A stretch of 64,000 bases of DNA from Defluviicoccus sp046348835. GTDB taxonomy: Bacteria; Pseudomonadota; Alphaproteobacteria; Rhodospirillales; Defluviicoccaceae. The stretch lies in contig JAXMDM010000002.1 in NCBI GenBank assembly GCA_046348835.1, positions 1,054,001 to 1,118,000 of the forward strand, written 5' to 3'. Shown here one piece after another: positions 43,276 to 50,726 of this stretch. The translations under genes were made by a program, and so were the position numbers. Positions within the stretch are counted from its first letter, which is position 1; every line of letters starts with the position of its first letter. The notes under the pieces were generated by a model, which saw nothing but the letters and a program-made list of their open reading frames with translations, was not told the origin of the DNA and searched no databases.

Positions 43276-45378
43276 TCAGCCCACCACGTCGATGCCGAAC
43301 TGTTTGCGGCGGCGACCGAGATCGGCCCGGTGGGCGAGCGCCGCCTTGGTCTGGACGACGACATTCTCGGCGGTAATGCCGAAATGCTTGAACAGCACCT
43401 CTCCCGGCCCCGACAGGCCGAACCCCTTGAGGCCGACGAAGACCCCGTTCTCGCCGATATAGCGGTCCCATCCGGGCGAAATGGCCGCCTCGACGGCGAC
43501 ACGGACGCAGTCCGGCCAGGCGGGCCCCATCACCTCGCGGCGGTATTTCTCCGGCTGGGCATCGAACAGCTTCCAGCACGGCATGGAGACGACCGCGGTG
43601 GGGATGCCGTCCGCCTGCAGCCGGGCGCGTGCTTCGACGGCGAGATAGACCTCGGTGCCGGTGGCGAACAGGGTGACCTCCCGGTCGCCGCCTTCGGCTT
43701 CGTAGAGGACGTAGGCGCCGCGCGCGGAAAGGTTGTTGCTGACATGCTCGAGGCGGACCGCCGGTACCGCCTGGCGGCTGAGGACGAGGCAGGACGGCAT
43801 GTCGAACTCGGTCAGGGCGATGATCCAGCATTCCAGGGTTTCGACCGCGTCCGCCGGTCGGAACACCAGCATGTTGGGCATCACCCGGAGACCGGCCAGG
43901 GTTTCCACCGGATGGTGGGTCGGTCCGTCCTCGCCGACGCCGATGGAATCGTGGGTCAGCACGTAGATCACCCGCTGCCCCATCAGCGCCGACATGCGCA
44001 TGCCGCCGCGCATGTAATCGGCAAAGACGAGGAACGTCCCGCCGTAGGGGATAAACCCGCCGTGCAGGGCCATCCCGTTCATCACCGCCGCCATGGCGTG
44101 CTCGCGGACGCCGTAATGCACGTAGCGGCCGCTGAAATCGCCGGGGGTGATGTCGCTGGTGTGGCTGGTGAGGGTGAACACGGATTCGGTCAGGTCGGCG
44201 GAGCCGCCGATCATTTCCGGAAAGGTTGCGGTGAGGATCTCCAGCGCCTGACCCGAGGCCTTGCGCGTCGGCCACTTCGGCTGCTCCACCGCCAGCTTGC
44301 GCTTGTAGGCATTCAGCGGCGCCTGCCAGCCGGGCGCCAGCTTGCCGGCGCTGGTGCGACGGAACTCTTCCTGTCGCTCCGGCGACAGGGCGGCGAACCG
44401 CCGTTCCCAGGCCTCCCGCTCGCCCACCGAGCGGTGACCGAACTCGCGCCAGCGGGCGACGATGTGTGGCGGAATGACGAACGGCGGATAGGGCCAGCCG
44501 AGGGTGCGGCGGACGCCGGCGACCTCCTCCTCGCCCAGCGGCGCCCCGTGGGTGGCGCTGGTCCCGGCCTTGGTCGGCGCCCCCTTGCCGATGGTGGTGC
44601 GGCAGTCGATGAGCGACGGCTTGTCGGTAAGCCTCGCTTTGGCGATGGCGGCGGCGACCGCCTCCGCATCGTCGCCGTCGACGACGAGCGCGTCCCAACC
44701 GCAGGCCTCGAAGCGGGCGAGCTGGTTGTCGTGGGTCGACAGGGTCGTCGGGCCGTCGATGGAGATGCGATTGTCGTCCCACAGCACGATCAGCTTGGAG
44801 AGGCCGAGGAAGCCGGCGAGCGAAATGGCCTCCTGGCTCAGGCCCTCCATCAGGCAGCCGTCGCCGACGATGCAGTAGGTGTAGTGATCGACGATGTCGT
44901 CGCCCCAGCGCTGATTGCGCAGACGCTCGGCGAGCGCCATGCCGACGGCGTTACCGAGACCCTGCGCCAGGGGACCGGTCGTCGTCTCGATCCCGCAGTC
45001 CACGTCGTACTCGGGATGACCCGGGGTCTTCGAGCCCAGTTGACGAAAATTCTTCAGCTCCTCGATGGTGATCTCGCCATAGCCGGTCAGGTAGAGGAGC
45101 GCATAGAGGAGCATCGAGCCGTGACCGGCGGAGAGGATGAAACGGTCCCGGTCGGGCCAATGGGGGTTCGATGGATCGAACTTGAGGAAGCGGGTCCAGA
45201 GTACGGTCGCCGCATTGGCCATCCCCATGGGCATGCCCGGATGGCCCGACTTCGCCCGCTGCACCGCGTCGGCGGCGAGGATGCGGATGGCGTTGACCAT
45301 TTCCTCATGGCGCGCTACCGGCACGGTCTCCTCGACCGTTTCCTCGCGGACCATGGCGACAGGACGCGCTACCGACAT
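43276..45378 (-). CDS. tkt: Transketolase
   Basis: This 700-residue ThDP-dependent enzyme transfers two-carbon units between pentose and hexose phosphates. Motifs include RAKSGHPGMPMGMA, LSAGHGSMLLYALLYLTGY, the ThDP motif GDGCLMEGLSQEA with DDNRISIDG, and HDSIGVGEDGPTHHPVE. AGGA lies 9 bases before ATG 45378. It is 13 bp downstream of the phosphoribulokinase gene and 36 bp upstream of rpe, which makes a compact pentose-phosphate operon. Confidence 0.96.
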   Translation of the reverse strand: MSVARPVAMVREETVEETVPVARHEEMVNAIRILAADAVQRAKSGHPGMPMGMANAATVLWTRFLKFDPSNPHWPDRDRFILSAGHGSMLLYALLYLTGYGEITIEELKNFRQLGSKTPGHPEYDVDCGIETTTGPLAQGLGNAVGMALAERLRNQRWGDDIVDHYTYCIVGDGCLMEGLSQEAISLAGFLGLSKLIVLWDDNRISIDGPTTLSTHDNQLARFEACGWDALVVDGDDAEAVAAAIAKARLTDKPSLIDCRTTIGKGAPTKAGTSATHGAPLGEEEVAGVRRTLGWPYPPFVIPPHIVARWREFGHRSVGEREAWERRFAALSPERQEEFRRTSAGKLAPGWQAPLNAYKRKLAVEQPKWPTRKASGQALEILTATFPEMIGGSADLTESVFTLTSHTSDITPGDFSGRYVHYGVREHAMAAVMNGMALHGGFIPYGGTFLVFADYMRGGMRMSALMGQRVIYVLTHDSIGVGEDGPTHHPVETLAGLRVMPNMLVFRPADAVETLECWIIALTEFDMPSCLVLSRQAVPAVRLEHVSNNLSARGAYVLYEAEGGDREVTLFATGTEVYLAVEARARLQADGIPTAVVSMPCWKLFDAQPEKYRREVMGPAWPDCVRVAVEAAISPGWDRYIGENGVFVGLKGFGLSGPGEVLFKHFGITAENVVVQTKAALAHRADLGRRRKQFGIDVVG

Positions 45379-45391
45379 CGGCGGATTTCCT

Positions 45392-46330
45392 TCAGTTCGC
45401 ATGTTGGCCGGACGCCGCGGTCAACAGGTAGTGAGTGAGGAGCAGCTGCGACAGCGCCAGCGGGTGACTGTGGCGGACCTTGTTGTGGGCGTCGTGGAAA
45501 GCACCCAGGGCCGGATGCTCCCGCCGGCCATTGGGAATAAAGCGCCACAGACGGTCCTGCATGGTTCTCGCCTCCGCACCGTCGATAGCGCCGAAGATAT
45601 GGAGCGCATCGGCCGGCCGGCCGTCCACGTCGCGGGCCAGCTCCATTTCGAAGCCGTGATCGGTGGCGCCGTCGAACAGCGCGGCGATATCGATCTGGGG
45701 CAGCGTCGACCTCAGGATGTGGCGGACGTTGAGCCGCTCTCCCGTCTCCTCCGGCCGATCGTCCGCCGGGTAGAAGCCGATCACCATGTCGGCGCAGTCC
45801 CGTTGGGGAAGCACGTAGCGGGCACTGTCGCGATTGAGCCGGTCGAGCGAGGCCATCACCTGCTCCAGGGTATAGCCACTCGTCTGTGTATCGCGCTGGA
45901 ATTTCCAACGCAGCCGCAGAGGCTCCTGCGGCTCCAAAAAGAACTTTACGTCGAGGGCATCGCGCAAGGTGGGGGTGGAAAAGGCGAGCAGCCCCTCGAG
46001 GATGATGAACTCCCGCGGTTGCACGTACTCGGCCGGCGCCAGCACGCCGCCGTTGTGGTTGTACACTGGCTTGAGGACCGCCTGACCGGCCCGGAGCAGG
46101 GCCATGTGCTGTTCCAGGATATCGATGTAATTGGCCGCCGGGTCGTGAGCGGTCACCCCCAGTTCGCCGCGGCGCTTGCGGGAGTCCTTGATGTAATCGT
46201 CGGAGCAGATGATCAGCGTTCGCTCCGGACCCAGCACCTGCGCCAGCCCGGACGCCATCGTCGACTTTCCAGCGCCCGAGTCGCCGACAATACCGATGAT
46301 CACCGGTCGCGAGAGCGTCGTCTTCCGCAT
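45392..46330 (-). CDS. prk: Phosphoribulokinase (type II-like)
   Basis: This 312-residue P-loop kinase has IIGIVGDSGAGKSTMASGLA, CSDDYIKDSRKRR, GVTAHDPAANYIDIL, KPVYNHNGG and ILEGLLAF. The order and wording resemble the cyanobacterial/plant type II phosphoribulokinase more than the octameric proteobacterial CbbP. Of the two redox Cys of plant PRK, the P-loop Cys is Ala here (GAGKST) while the second (CSDDY) is kept, so thioredoxin control is not expected. ATG 46330 gives the conserved start; ATG 46387 and 46381 would add up to 19 residues. It heads prk-tkt-rpe. No RuBisCO genes are in the window. Confidence 0.85.
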   Translation of the reverse strand: MRKTTLSRPVIIGIVGDSGAGKSTMASGLAQVLGPERTLIICSDDYIKDSRKRRGELGVTAHDPAANYIDILEQHMALLRAGQAVLKPVYNHNGGVLAPAEYVQPREFIILEGLLAFSTPTLRDALDVKFFLEPQEPLRLRWKFQRDTQTSGYTLEQVMASLDRLNRDSARYVLPQRDCADMVIGFYPADDRPEETGERLNVRHILRSTLPQIDIAALFDGATDHGFEMELARDVDGRPADALHIFGAIDGAEARTMQDRLWRFIPNGRREHPALGAFHDAHNKVRHSHPLALSQLLLTHYLLTAASGQHAN

Positions 46331-46612
46331 ATTTGAAGTCCGCACCCCTTGGCCGGCCGGTCGACGCTGGTGTTTTGCCATCGCCATCGCAGGTTAGTCA
46401 TACCCTTCAAGTAGGGTGCGGGAAAGGCCGTATAGAGTCACGATTTGCTACAAACCGCGACAGCCCGTGCGCCGGCGGCTTTGCCGCGGGCGATCCGGGT
46501 CGTCGGCCGTTCGCCTCCAAGCCTCAACAGGTAGGGGTTCGACGGCGATTCGCCTACAGCATGTCCGCTCGGCCACGGAAACGGCCGGCCCATCGGCCGA
46601 GCCGGGGGAAAA

Positions 46613-46689
46613 TGGGGCGAGAGATGGGATTCGAACCCACGACAACCGGGACCACAACCCGGTGCTCTGCCAACTGAGCTACTCCCGCC
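46613..46689 (-). tRNA. tRNA-His (GTG)
   Basis: The minus strand folds as a cloverleaf. The acceptor stem is GCGGGAG / CTCTCGC with one G-T pair, the D arm has AGCTCAGTTGGCAGAGC, and the anticodon stem CCGGG/CCCGG holds loop TTGTGGT (anticodon GTG). The T arm has TTCGAAT. An extra 5' G (position -1) faces discriminator C73, the identity element of tRNA-His. The 3' CCA is encoded (46613-46615) and is followed by TTTT. Confidence 0.97.
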
Positions 46690-46701
46690 ACCCGCGACAA
46701 G

Positions 46702-46730
46702 ATGTAGCCCTGCGTCCGCGAAACCGTCAA
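46702..46730 (-). promoter_or_regulatory. Sigma70-type promoter of tRNA-His
   Basis: The minus strand reads TTGACG, 17 bases, CTACAT. The -10 box ends 12 bp before the mature tRNA 5' end, a sensible position for a tRNA promoter. Confidence 0.55.
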
Positions 46731-46946
46731 GCGCCGCCCACGCTGATCTGGAAACGCCGTCGCGGCGAAGCATCATCCCGACGCCGAACAGATCACCCCC
46801 AGGGGCGCCCCGGGCCCCCACCCGCCGGACAGGGTCTCTCTGCACAATTCGAAAGGCGGTCGCCACCGGAGCCCCCATCGTGTCCCTCCGGCTTCAATAC
46901 CTCTTCTGCCGCGGGGCCGAAGTGCAGCCCGTCACAAGGGGCCGCT

Positions 46947-47513
46947 TCACGGAGGAGATGCTGAAGTCCCAGGGCGGTCTTTTCCTCGATCGCCGGCCCA
47001 GATCCGCCGGTATTCGCGCTCGGTCGCAAGCTTCCGAGGATCGGTCCGATCGACGAAGACGTGTCCTTCGATGTGGTCGAACTCGTGTTGGACGATGCGG
47101 GCGAGAAAACCATCGAAGGTTCTTTCGTCGCGCCGACCGTCGCGGTGGAAAAAGGAAACGGTGATGACGCGATGGCGCGGAACGACGCCGCGAAGCCCCG
47201 GGATGCTGAGACACCCCTCCCAGTCTTCCACCATCTCGTCCGAGGTCCACAGCACTTGCGGGTTGATCATCGCCAGCGGCTCCATGGCCGGGGCCTGGGG
47301 ATAGCGCGGGTTGGGCGCGGAGGCGACGATGAACAGCCGCAGGGACCGGTCGACCTGAGGAGCGGCGATCCCGACCCCATCAACCTCGCGGCAGGTCCGG
47401 ATCATGTCGTCGATGAGAGTCTGAAGCTCGGGATCGGACAGGCTCTCCACATCCCGAGCCCGCGCTCGGAGCACAGGCTGACCCAGTTCACTGATCCGCA
47501 GCCGTTCCGCCAT
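46947..47513 (-). CDS. def: Peptide deformylase
   Basis: This 188-residue metalloenzyme removes the formyl group from nascent proteins. All three motifs are present: GVGIAAPQ, EGCLSIPGLRG and QHEFDHIEG (HExxH with the metal Cys in EGCLS). Arg replaces the more usual neutral residues after EGCLSIPG, as in several alphaproteobacterial PDFs. ATG 47513 has GGAGG 5 bases upstream. There is no fmt gene next to it, so this may be a second def copy; that cannot be decided from the window. Confidence 0.93.
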   Translation of the reverse strand: MAERLRISELGQPVLRARARDVESLSDPELQTLIDDMIRTCREVDGVGIAAPQVDRSLRLFIVASAPNPRYPQAPAMEPLAMINPQVLWTSDEMVEDWEGCLSIPGLRGVVPRHRVITVSFFHRDGRRDERTFDGFLARIVQHEFDHIEGHVFVDRTDPRKLATEREYRRIWAGDRGKDRPGTSASPP

Positions 47514-47578
47514 CAACGCCTCCTCCCGACATCATCGCTGTTCCCCCTCCGCGGCTACCCTGAGCGCCGAAATGGAAG

Positions 47579-47604
47579 CAAAAACGCCGCGCCACCGCGG
47601 CGTT
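47579..47604 (-). terminator. Intrinsic terminator on the minus strand upstream of def
   Basis: A perfect 9-bp stem (AACGCCGCG / CGCGGCGTT, 4-base loop) is followed on the minus strand by TTTTTGC. It points towards def and stands about 65 bp before the def start. It therefore ends a transcript that begins further upstream or acts as an attenuator in the def leader. Confidence 0.75.
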
Positions 47605-47779
47605 ACCGAAATATCACAACCATACATCGCTTTTGTTGCGCTGCAGCGTAACCCTTGATTGTCGGCTGACACGATCCGACCTTTGCCCCGTCGCTGAAGC
47701 AGGCCGTTGCGCCGCCAGCGTCGATAAACAAGACCCCCTTGGGAGGATCGGCCAAGAGAAATCGTAACCGAGCTGACAA
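47603..47779 (-). CDS. Candidate small ORF closed by terminator, unknown
   Basis: A 58-codon minus-strand frame from TTG 47779 ends in TAA (47603-47605), which sits at the foot of the terminator hairpin. That is the position expected for a real stop codon. The product starts MSARLRFLLADPPKGV and its C-terminal half has three Cys (ACFSDG, GSCQPT, KRCMVV). Third-position GC is lower than in the surrounding genes, and no convincing ribosome site precedes the TTG. It could instead be a non-coding RNA. I do not recognise the family. Confidence 0.3.
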   Translation of the reverse strand: MSARLRFLLADPPKGVLFIDAGGATACFSDGAKVGSCQPTIKGYAAAQQKRCMVVIFR

Positions 47780-47790
47780 GGATGAGTTCG

Positions 47791-47997
47791 ATGGAACACG
47801 ATTGGAAACAGAGCGACGCCGACACATTGCGTGCCCGTGCTTTTGCCACCGTTATCCTCAACGACGAGAGCGAGACGCACCGTGTCCGGCCACTCGCCGC
47901 GCTGCGGAAATTCGTAACCGGTCTGTGGCGCGGCGCGCTGGATCGGCGGGTGCTCGATGCGAGCCATGATCGGATGATCGACGCGGTAACGCTGTGA
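47791..47997 (+). CDS. Small hypothetical protein, 68 aa
   Basis: A 68-residue product starts MEHDWKQSDADTLRARAFAT at ATG 47791, with AGGA 8 bases upstream; ATG 47782 lacks a properly spaced site. The composition is mixed and charged, with RPLAALRKFVTGLWRGALD predicting one amphipathic helix. It has no signal peptide and no known motif. It lies between the divergent def region and the convergent DUF1345 gene. Its function is unknown. Confidence 0.5.
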   Translation: MEHDWKQSDADTLRARAFATVILNDESETHRVRPLAALRKFVTGLWRGALDRRVLDASHDRMIDAVTL

Positions 47998-48038
47998 ATG
48001 GCCGCGAGGTCCGCCGGCGGGCCGACACGGCAGCGGGC

Positions 48039-48686
48039 TTAACCCGCTGCCACGTTGACCGCGAGGGCGAGCAAGACGGTGTTGAAGAAAAACGAGGCGA
48101 TGCCATGGGCCAGGGTCAACCGGCGCATCCGTGTCGTCGCCACGTCGACATCCGAGACCTGCGCGGTCATCCCGACCACGAAGGAATAATAGAGGAAGTC
48201 CCAGGTGGTGGGCTCTCGGGTTGCCGGGAACTCGAGACCCCCCGCATCGGGGCGGTCCTCGCCGCTGGTGCCGCGTGCGTAATAGATGTGGGCGTAGTGG
48301 AATGCGGCGATCGTATGCAGCGTCAGCCAGCCCAGTAGCACGCCGCCGGCGGCAAGGAGAAAGTGCAAGGTGTCCCGCCTTCCCTCCTGGCCCAGCAGCG
48401 AGAAGATGGAGGCGAGACTGACGACGATGGCGGCCACGGTGATGACCACGATCACGCCTATGCCCTCGTCCTCGGCGCTGGCCCGATCGCGCAAGTCGTC
48501 GGGGGTCGCGTCCAGGGCGAAGATCGCCGTCGTGATCAGATAGAGGCCGAAAAAGGTGTTGCCGGCGACCACCACGGCGAGAGTCGGCTGGACCGCGTGG
48601 AGGGTGCCCCACGCCAGGCCGCCCGCCGCCGCCGCCGCGTAAAAGCGGGCATGGTGGCGGAGATGGTGACGAACGGAAGAGATCAC
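48039..48686 (-). CDS. DUF1345 membrane protein
   Basis: This 215-residue integral membrane protein has about four to five hydrophobic helices (residues about 17-62, 76-100, 110-130 and 190-213). The conserved stretch AHIYYARGTSG, GGLEFP, WDFLYYSFVVGMTAQVSDV is the DUF1345 signature. The family has no established function. GTG 48686 has AGGAG 9 bases upstream. It converges on the small gene ending at 47997. Confidence 0.85.
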   Translation of the reverse strand: MISSVRHHLRHHARFYAAAAAGGLAWGTLHAVQPTLAVVVAGNTFFGLYLITTAIFALDATPDDLRDRASAEDEGIGVIVVITVAAIVVSLASIFSLLGQEGRRDTLHFLLAAGGVLLGWLTLHTIAAFHYAHIYYARGTSGEDRPDAGGLEFPATREPTTWDFLYYSFVVGMTAQVSDVDVATTRMRRLTLAHGIASFFFNTVLLALAVNVAAG

Positions 48687-48731
48687 GACACTCTTCTCCT
48701 CGCGTCCGGTCCCCGGCGTCCGGACGAATTC

Positions 48732-49886
48732 CTAGCCGAAATGCCGCTTCAGACGGGCGACCGCCGCATCGAGGACGCCGTCCTGCTTGCAAAAGCAAAA
48801 CCTGATATAGCCGTCGTCCGGAGCGCTTCCGTAGAAGGCGCCGAGCGGAATGCAGGCGACCCCGACCTCGGTTGCCAGGTGGCGGCTGAACGCGTCGTCG
48901 CCGTCGTTCCAGGCGGACGGGACCCTGGCGGTGAGGAAATAGGTGCCGTCGGCGGGCTGTAGATCGAAACCCGCCGACCGCAGTCCCCTCGCCAGCCTGT
49001 CCCGCTTCCCCTGCTGCATTCCGGCGAGACCGTCGATCCACGCCCCCTCGTGATCGAGGCCGTAGGCGACGGCGGTCTGCAGGTTGGGCGGGGTGGTGAA
49101 GGTCAGGAACTGGTGTGCCCGGGCGACCGCCTCGATCAGTGCCGGGGAACCGACCACATAGCCCACCTTCCAGCCCGTCATCGAAAACACCTTGCCGGCG
49201 GAGCCGATGCGGAGGCAGCGCTGCCGCATTCCCGGCAACGTCATCAACGGACGGTGGGCGCGGCCATCGAAGACGATGTGCTCGTAGACCTCGTCGCAGA
49301 CCGCGTAGGCGTCGCAGCGGTCGAGCAGCCGGGCGATGCAGGCCAGTTCGTCCGCATCGAAGACCTTGCCGGTGGGATTGTGCGGCGAGTTGAGGAGGAG
49401 AAGTTTTGTCCGGGGGGAGAACGCCGCCTCCAGCGCGTCCTTCGGTAACTCCCACCCGGACGGCCGCAGCCGCACCAGGCGCGGCACACCGCCGGCACGA
49501 CGAACCAGCGGCAGATAAGCATCGTAGAGCGGTTCGATCAGGACCACTTCGTCGCCGGGTTCGATCAGTCCGAAGCAGGCGCCGGCGAGGGCTTCGGTGG
49601 CCCCCGAGGTGATCAGCACCTCACTCTCCCAGTCGAGCGAAAGTCCGTAATAGCGCCGGTCGTGGGCGGCTACCGCTTGCCGCAGCGCCGGCAGCCCCGG
49701 CATCGGGGGATACTGGCTCGGACCTTCGATGGCGGCCGCGGCCGCCGCCTCGCGCATGGCGAGCGGCCCATCCTCGTCGGGGAACCCCTGACCGAGATTG
49801 ATGGCGTCGTGCTCGCGCGCCAGGGCACTCATCACCGTGAAGATCGTCGTGCCGCAGGCAGCGTAGACCGGGTTGAACGACTTCAT
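48732..49886 (-). CDS. Class I pyridoxal-phosphate aminotransferase (YbdL/KAT-like)
   Basis: This 384-residue fold-type I aminotransferase has INLGQGFPDEDGP at the N-terminus, SPHNPTGKVF, CDEVYEHIVFDG and the PLP lysine in SAGKVFSMTGWKVGY. The FPDEDGP start and the spacing resemble the methionine/kynurenine aminotransferase group (YbdL, KAT). The amino donor and acceptor cannot be fixed. ATG 49886 is the start. The 406 bp on its 5' side lead to the glnB promoter, on the opposite strand. Confidence 0.88.
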   Translation of the reverse strand: MKSFNPVYAACGTTIFTVMSALAREHDAINLGQGFPDEDGPLAMREAAAAAAIEGPSQYPPMPGLPALRQAVAAHDRRYYGLSLDWESEVLITSGATEALAGACFGLIEPGDEVVLIEPLYDAYLPLVRRAGGVPRLVRLRPSGWELPKDALEAAFSPRTKLLLLNSPHNPTGKVFDADELACIARLLDRCDAYAVCDEVYEHIVFDGRAHRPLMTLPGMRQRCLRIGSAGKVFSMTGWKVGYVVGSPALIEAVARAHQFLTFTTPPNLQTAVAYGLDHEGAWIDGLAGMQQGKRDRLARGLRSAGFDLQPADGTYFLTARVPSAWNDGDDAFSRHLATEVGVACIPLGAFYGSAPDDGYIRFCFCKQDGVLDAAVARLKRHFG

Positions 49887-49992
49887 AGGTGTCGGGCCAC
49901 CGGGGCGGAGGGAGATGCCACGGAAGCAAGCCTTCTTCCGCCCACGCTGTCAAATACGATCGACGGGACCCGCGCATCCGCGCCGCACCTTC

Positions 49993-50022
49993 TTCCTATG
50001 GTCGACCTTCCTATGGTCGACC
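49993..50022 (+). repeat. 15-bp perfect tandem duplication
   Basis: TTCCTATGGTCGACC occurs twice in direct succession in the intergenic region between the aminotransferase gene and glnB, about 270 bp before glnB. Each copy contains a GGTCGACC palindrome. No gene overlaps it. Confidence 0.85.
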
Positions 50023-50139
50023 GGCGTCCCATGGGCGGCCCGGGTGAGAGGATTGCCTTTGGGTTGGGCGATCGCCTATGAAGTGGGCAGTTTGTTGCGT
50101 CCATGGACCCCTGCCTGAGGGCAAAACGCGACCGCAATG

Positions 50140-50155
50140 GTGAGCAATGGCTCAC
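50140..50155 (+). promoter_or_regulatory. Dyad upstream of the glnB sigma54 promoter
   Basis: A perfect inverted repeat GTGAGC-4-GCTCAC lies 20 bp upstream of the -24 element. It could be an activator or repressor site. It is not a clear NtrC box, and it is closer to the promoter than NtrC enhancers usually are. Confidence 0.35.
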
Positions 50156-50175
50156 AAAGCCGTCTTTCGGCCGTT

Positions 50176-50191
50176 TGGCACGGGTCATGCT
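50176..50191 (+). promoter_or_regulatory. Sigma54 (-24/-12) promoter of glnB-glnA
   Basis: The string TGGCACGGGTCATGCT matches the RpoN consensus TGGCAC-N5-TTGCW, with one change (A for T) in the -12 box. GG and GC are 10 bases apart as required. It lies about 100 bp before the glnB start, so nitrogen-limited NtrC/RpoN control is predicted, as in other glnBA operons. Confidence 0.7.
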
Positions 50192-50292
50192 AAAAGTCGG
50201 GTCACACATCTCCAGCGGATGACCGACGTCACGGGAGTGCGGCTCGACGGGACGCGGCAGTCGGCTCAGCATCGGGACCGAGGCTATAGTGG

Positions 50293-50631
50293 ATGAAAAA
50301 AATCGAAGCGATTATCAAGCCGTTCAAGCTCGACGACGTCAAAGAAGCCTTACACGAGCTCGGTTTGCAGGGCATCACCGTCCTTGAGGCGAAGGGCTTC
50401 GGTCGCCAGAAGGGGCACACCGAACTCTATCGTGGTGCCGAATACGTCGTCGATTTTCTGCCGAAGGTGAAAATCGAGCTCGTCGTCGAGGATACCCTCG
50501 TCGAGCGGGCGGTCGAAGCCATTCAGCAGGCGGCCCGGACCGGCCGCATCGGCGATGGCAAAATCTTTATTTCCACCATCGAAGACGCCATCCGCGTCCG
50601 CACCGGTGAGCGGGGCGTCGAAGCGATCTAA
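50293..50631 (+). CDS. glnB: Nitrogen regulatory protein P-II
   Basis: This 112-residue PII signal protein has the start MKKIEAIIKPFKLDDVKEAL, the T-loop GHTELYRGAEYVVDFLPK with the uridylylation site Tyr51, and the B-loop TGRIGDGKIFI. It senses 2-oxoglutarate, ATP/ADP and, by uridylylation, glutamine, and controls GlnE, NtrB and other targets. It is 95 bp upstream of glnA on the same strand, behind a sigma54-type promoter, which marks it as the glnB and not the glnK/amtB-linked copy. Confidence 0.96.
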   Translation: MKKIEAIIKPFKLDDVKEALHELGLQGITVLEAKGFGRQKGHTELYRGAEYVVDFLPKVKIELVVEDTLVERAVEAIQQAARTGRIGDGKIFISTIEDAIRVRTGERGVEAI

Positions 50632-50726
50632 ACCGGACCCGCAGTCGTCTGCGTACCGGCCCTCTCCCGTCACAATTTCGTCTATCTCTGATCGGTAACC
50701 GCAAAAGGGACCAAGGAACACCAACG

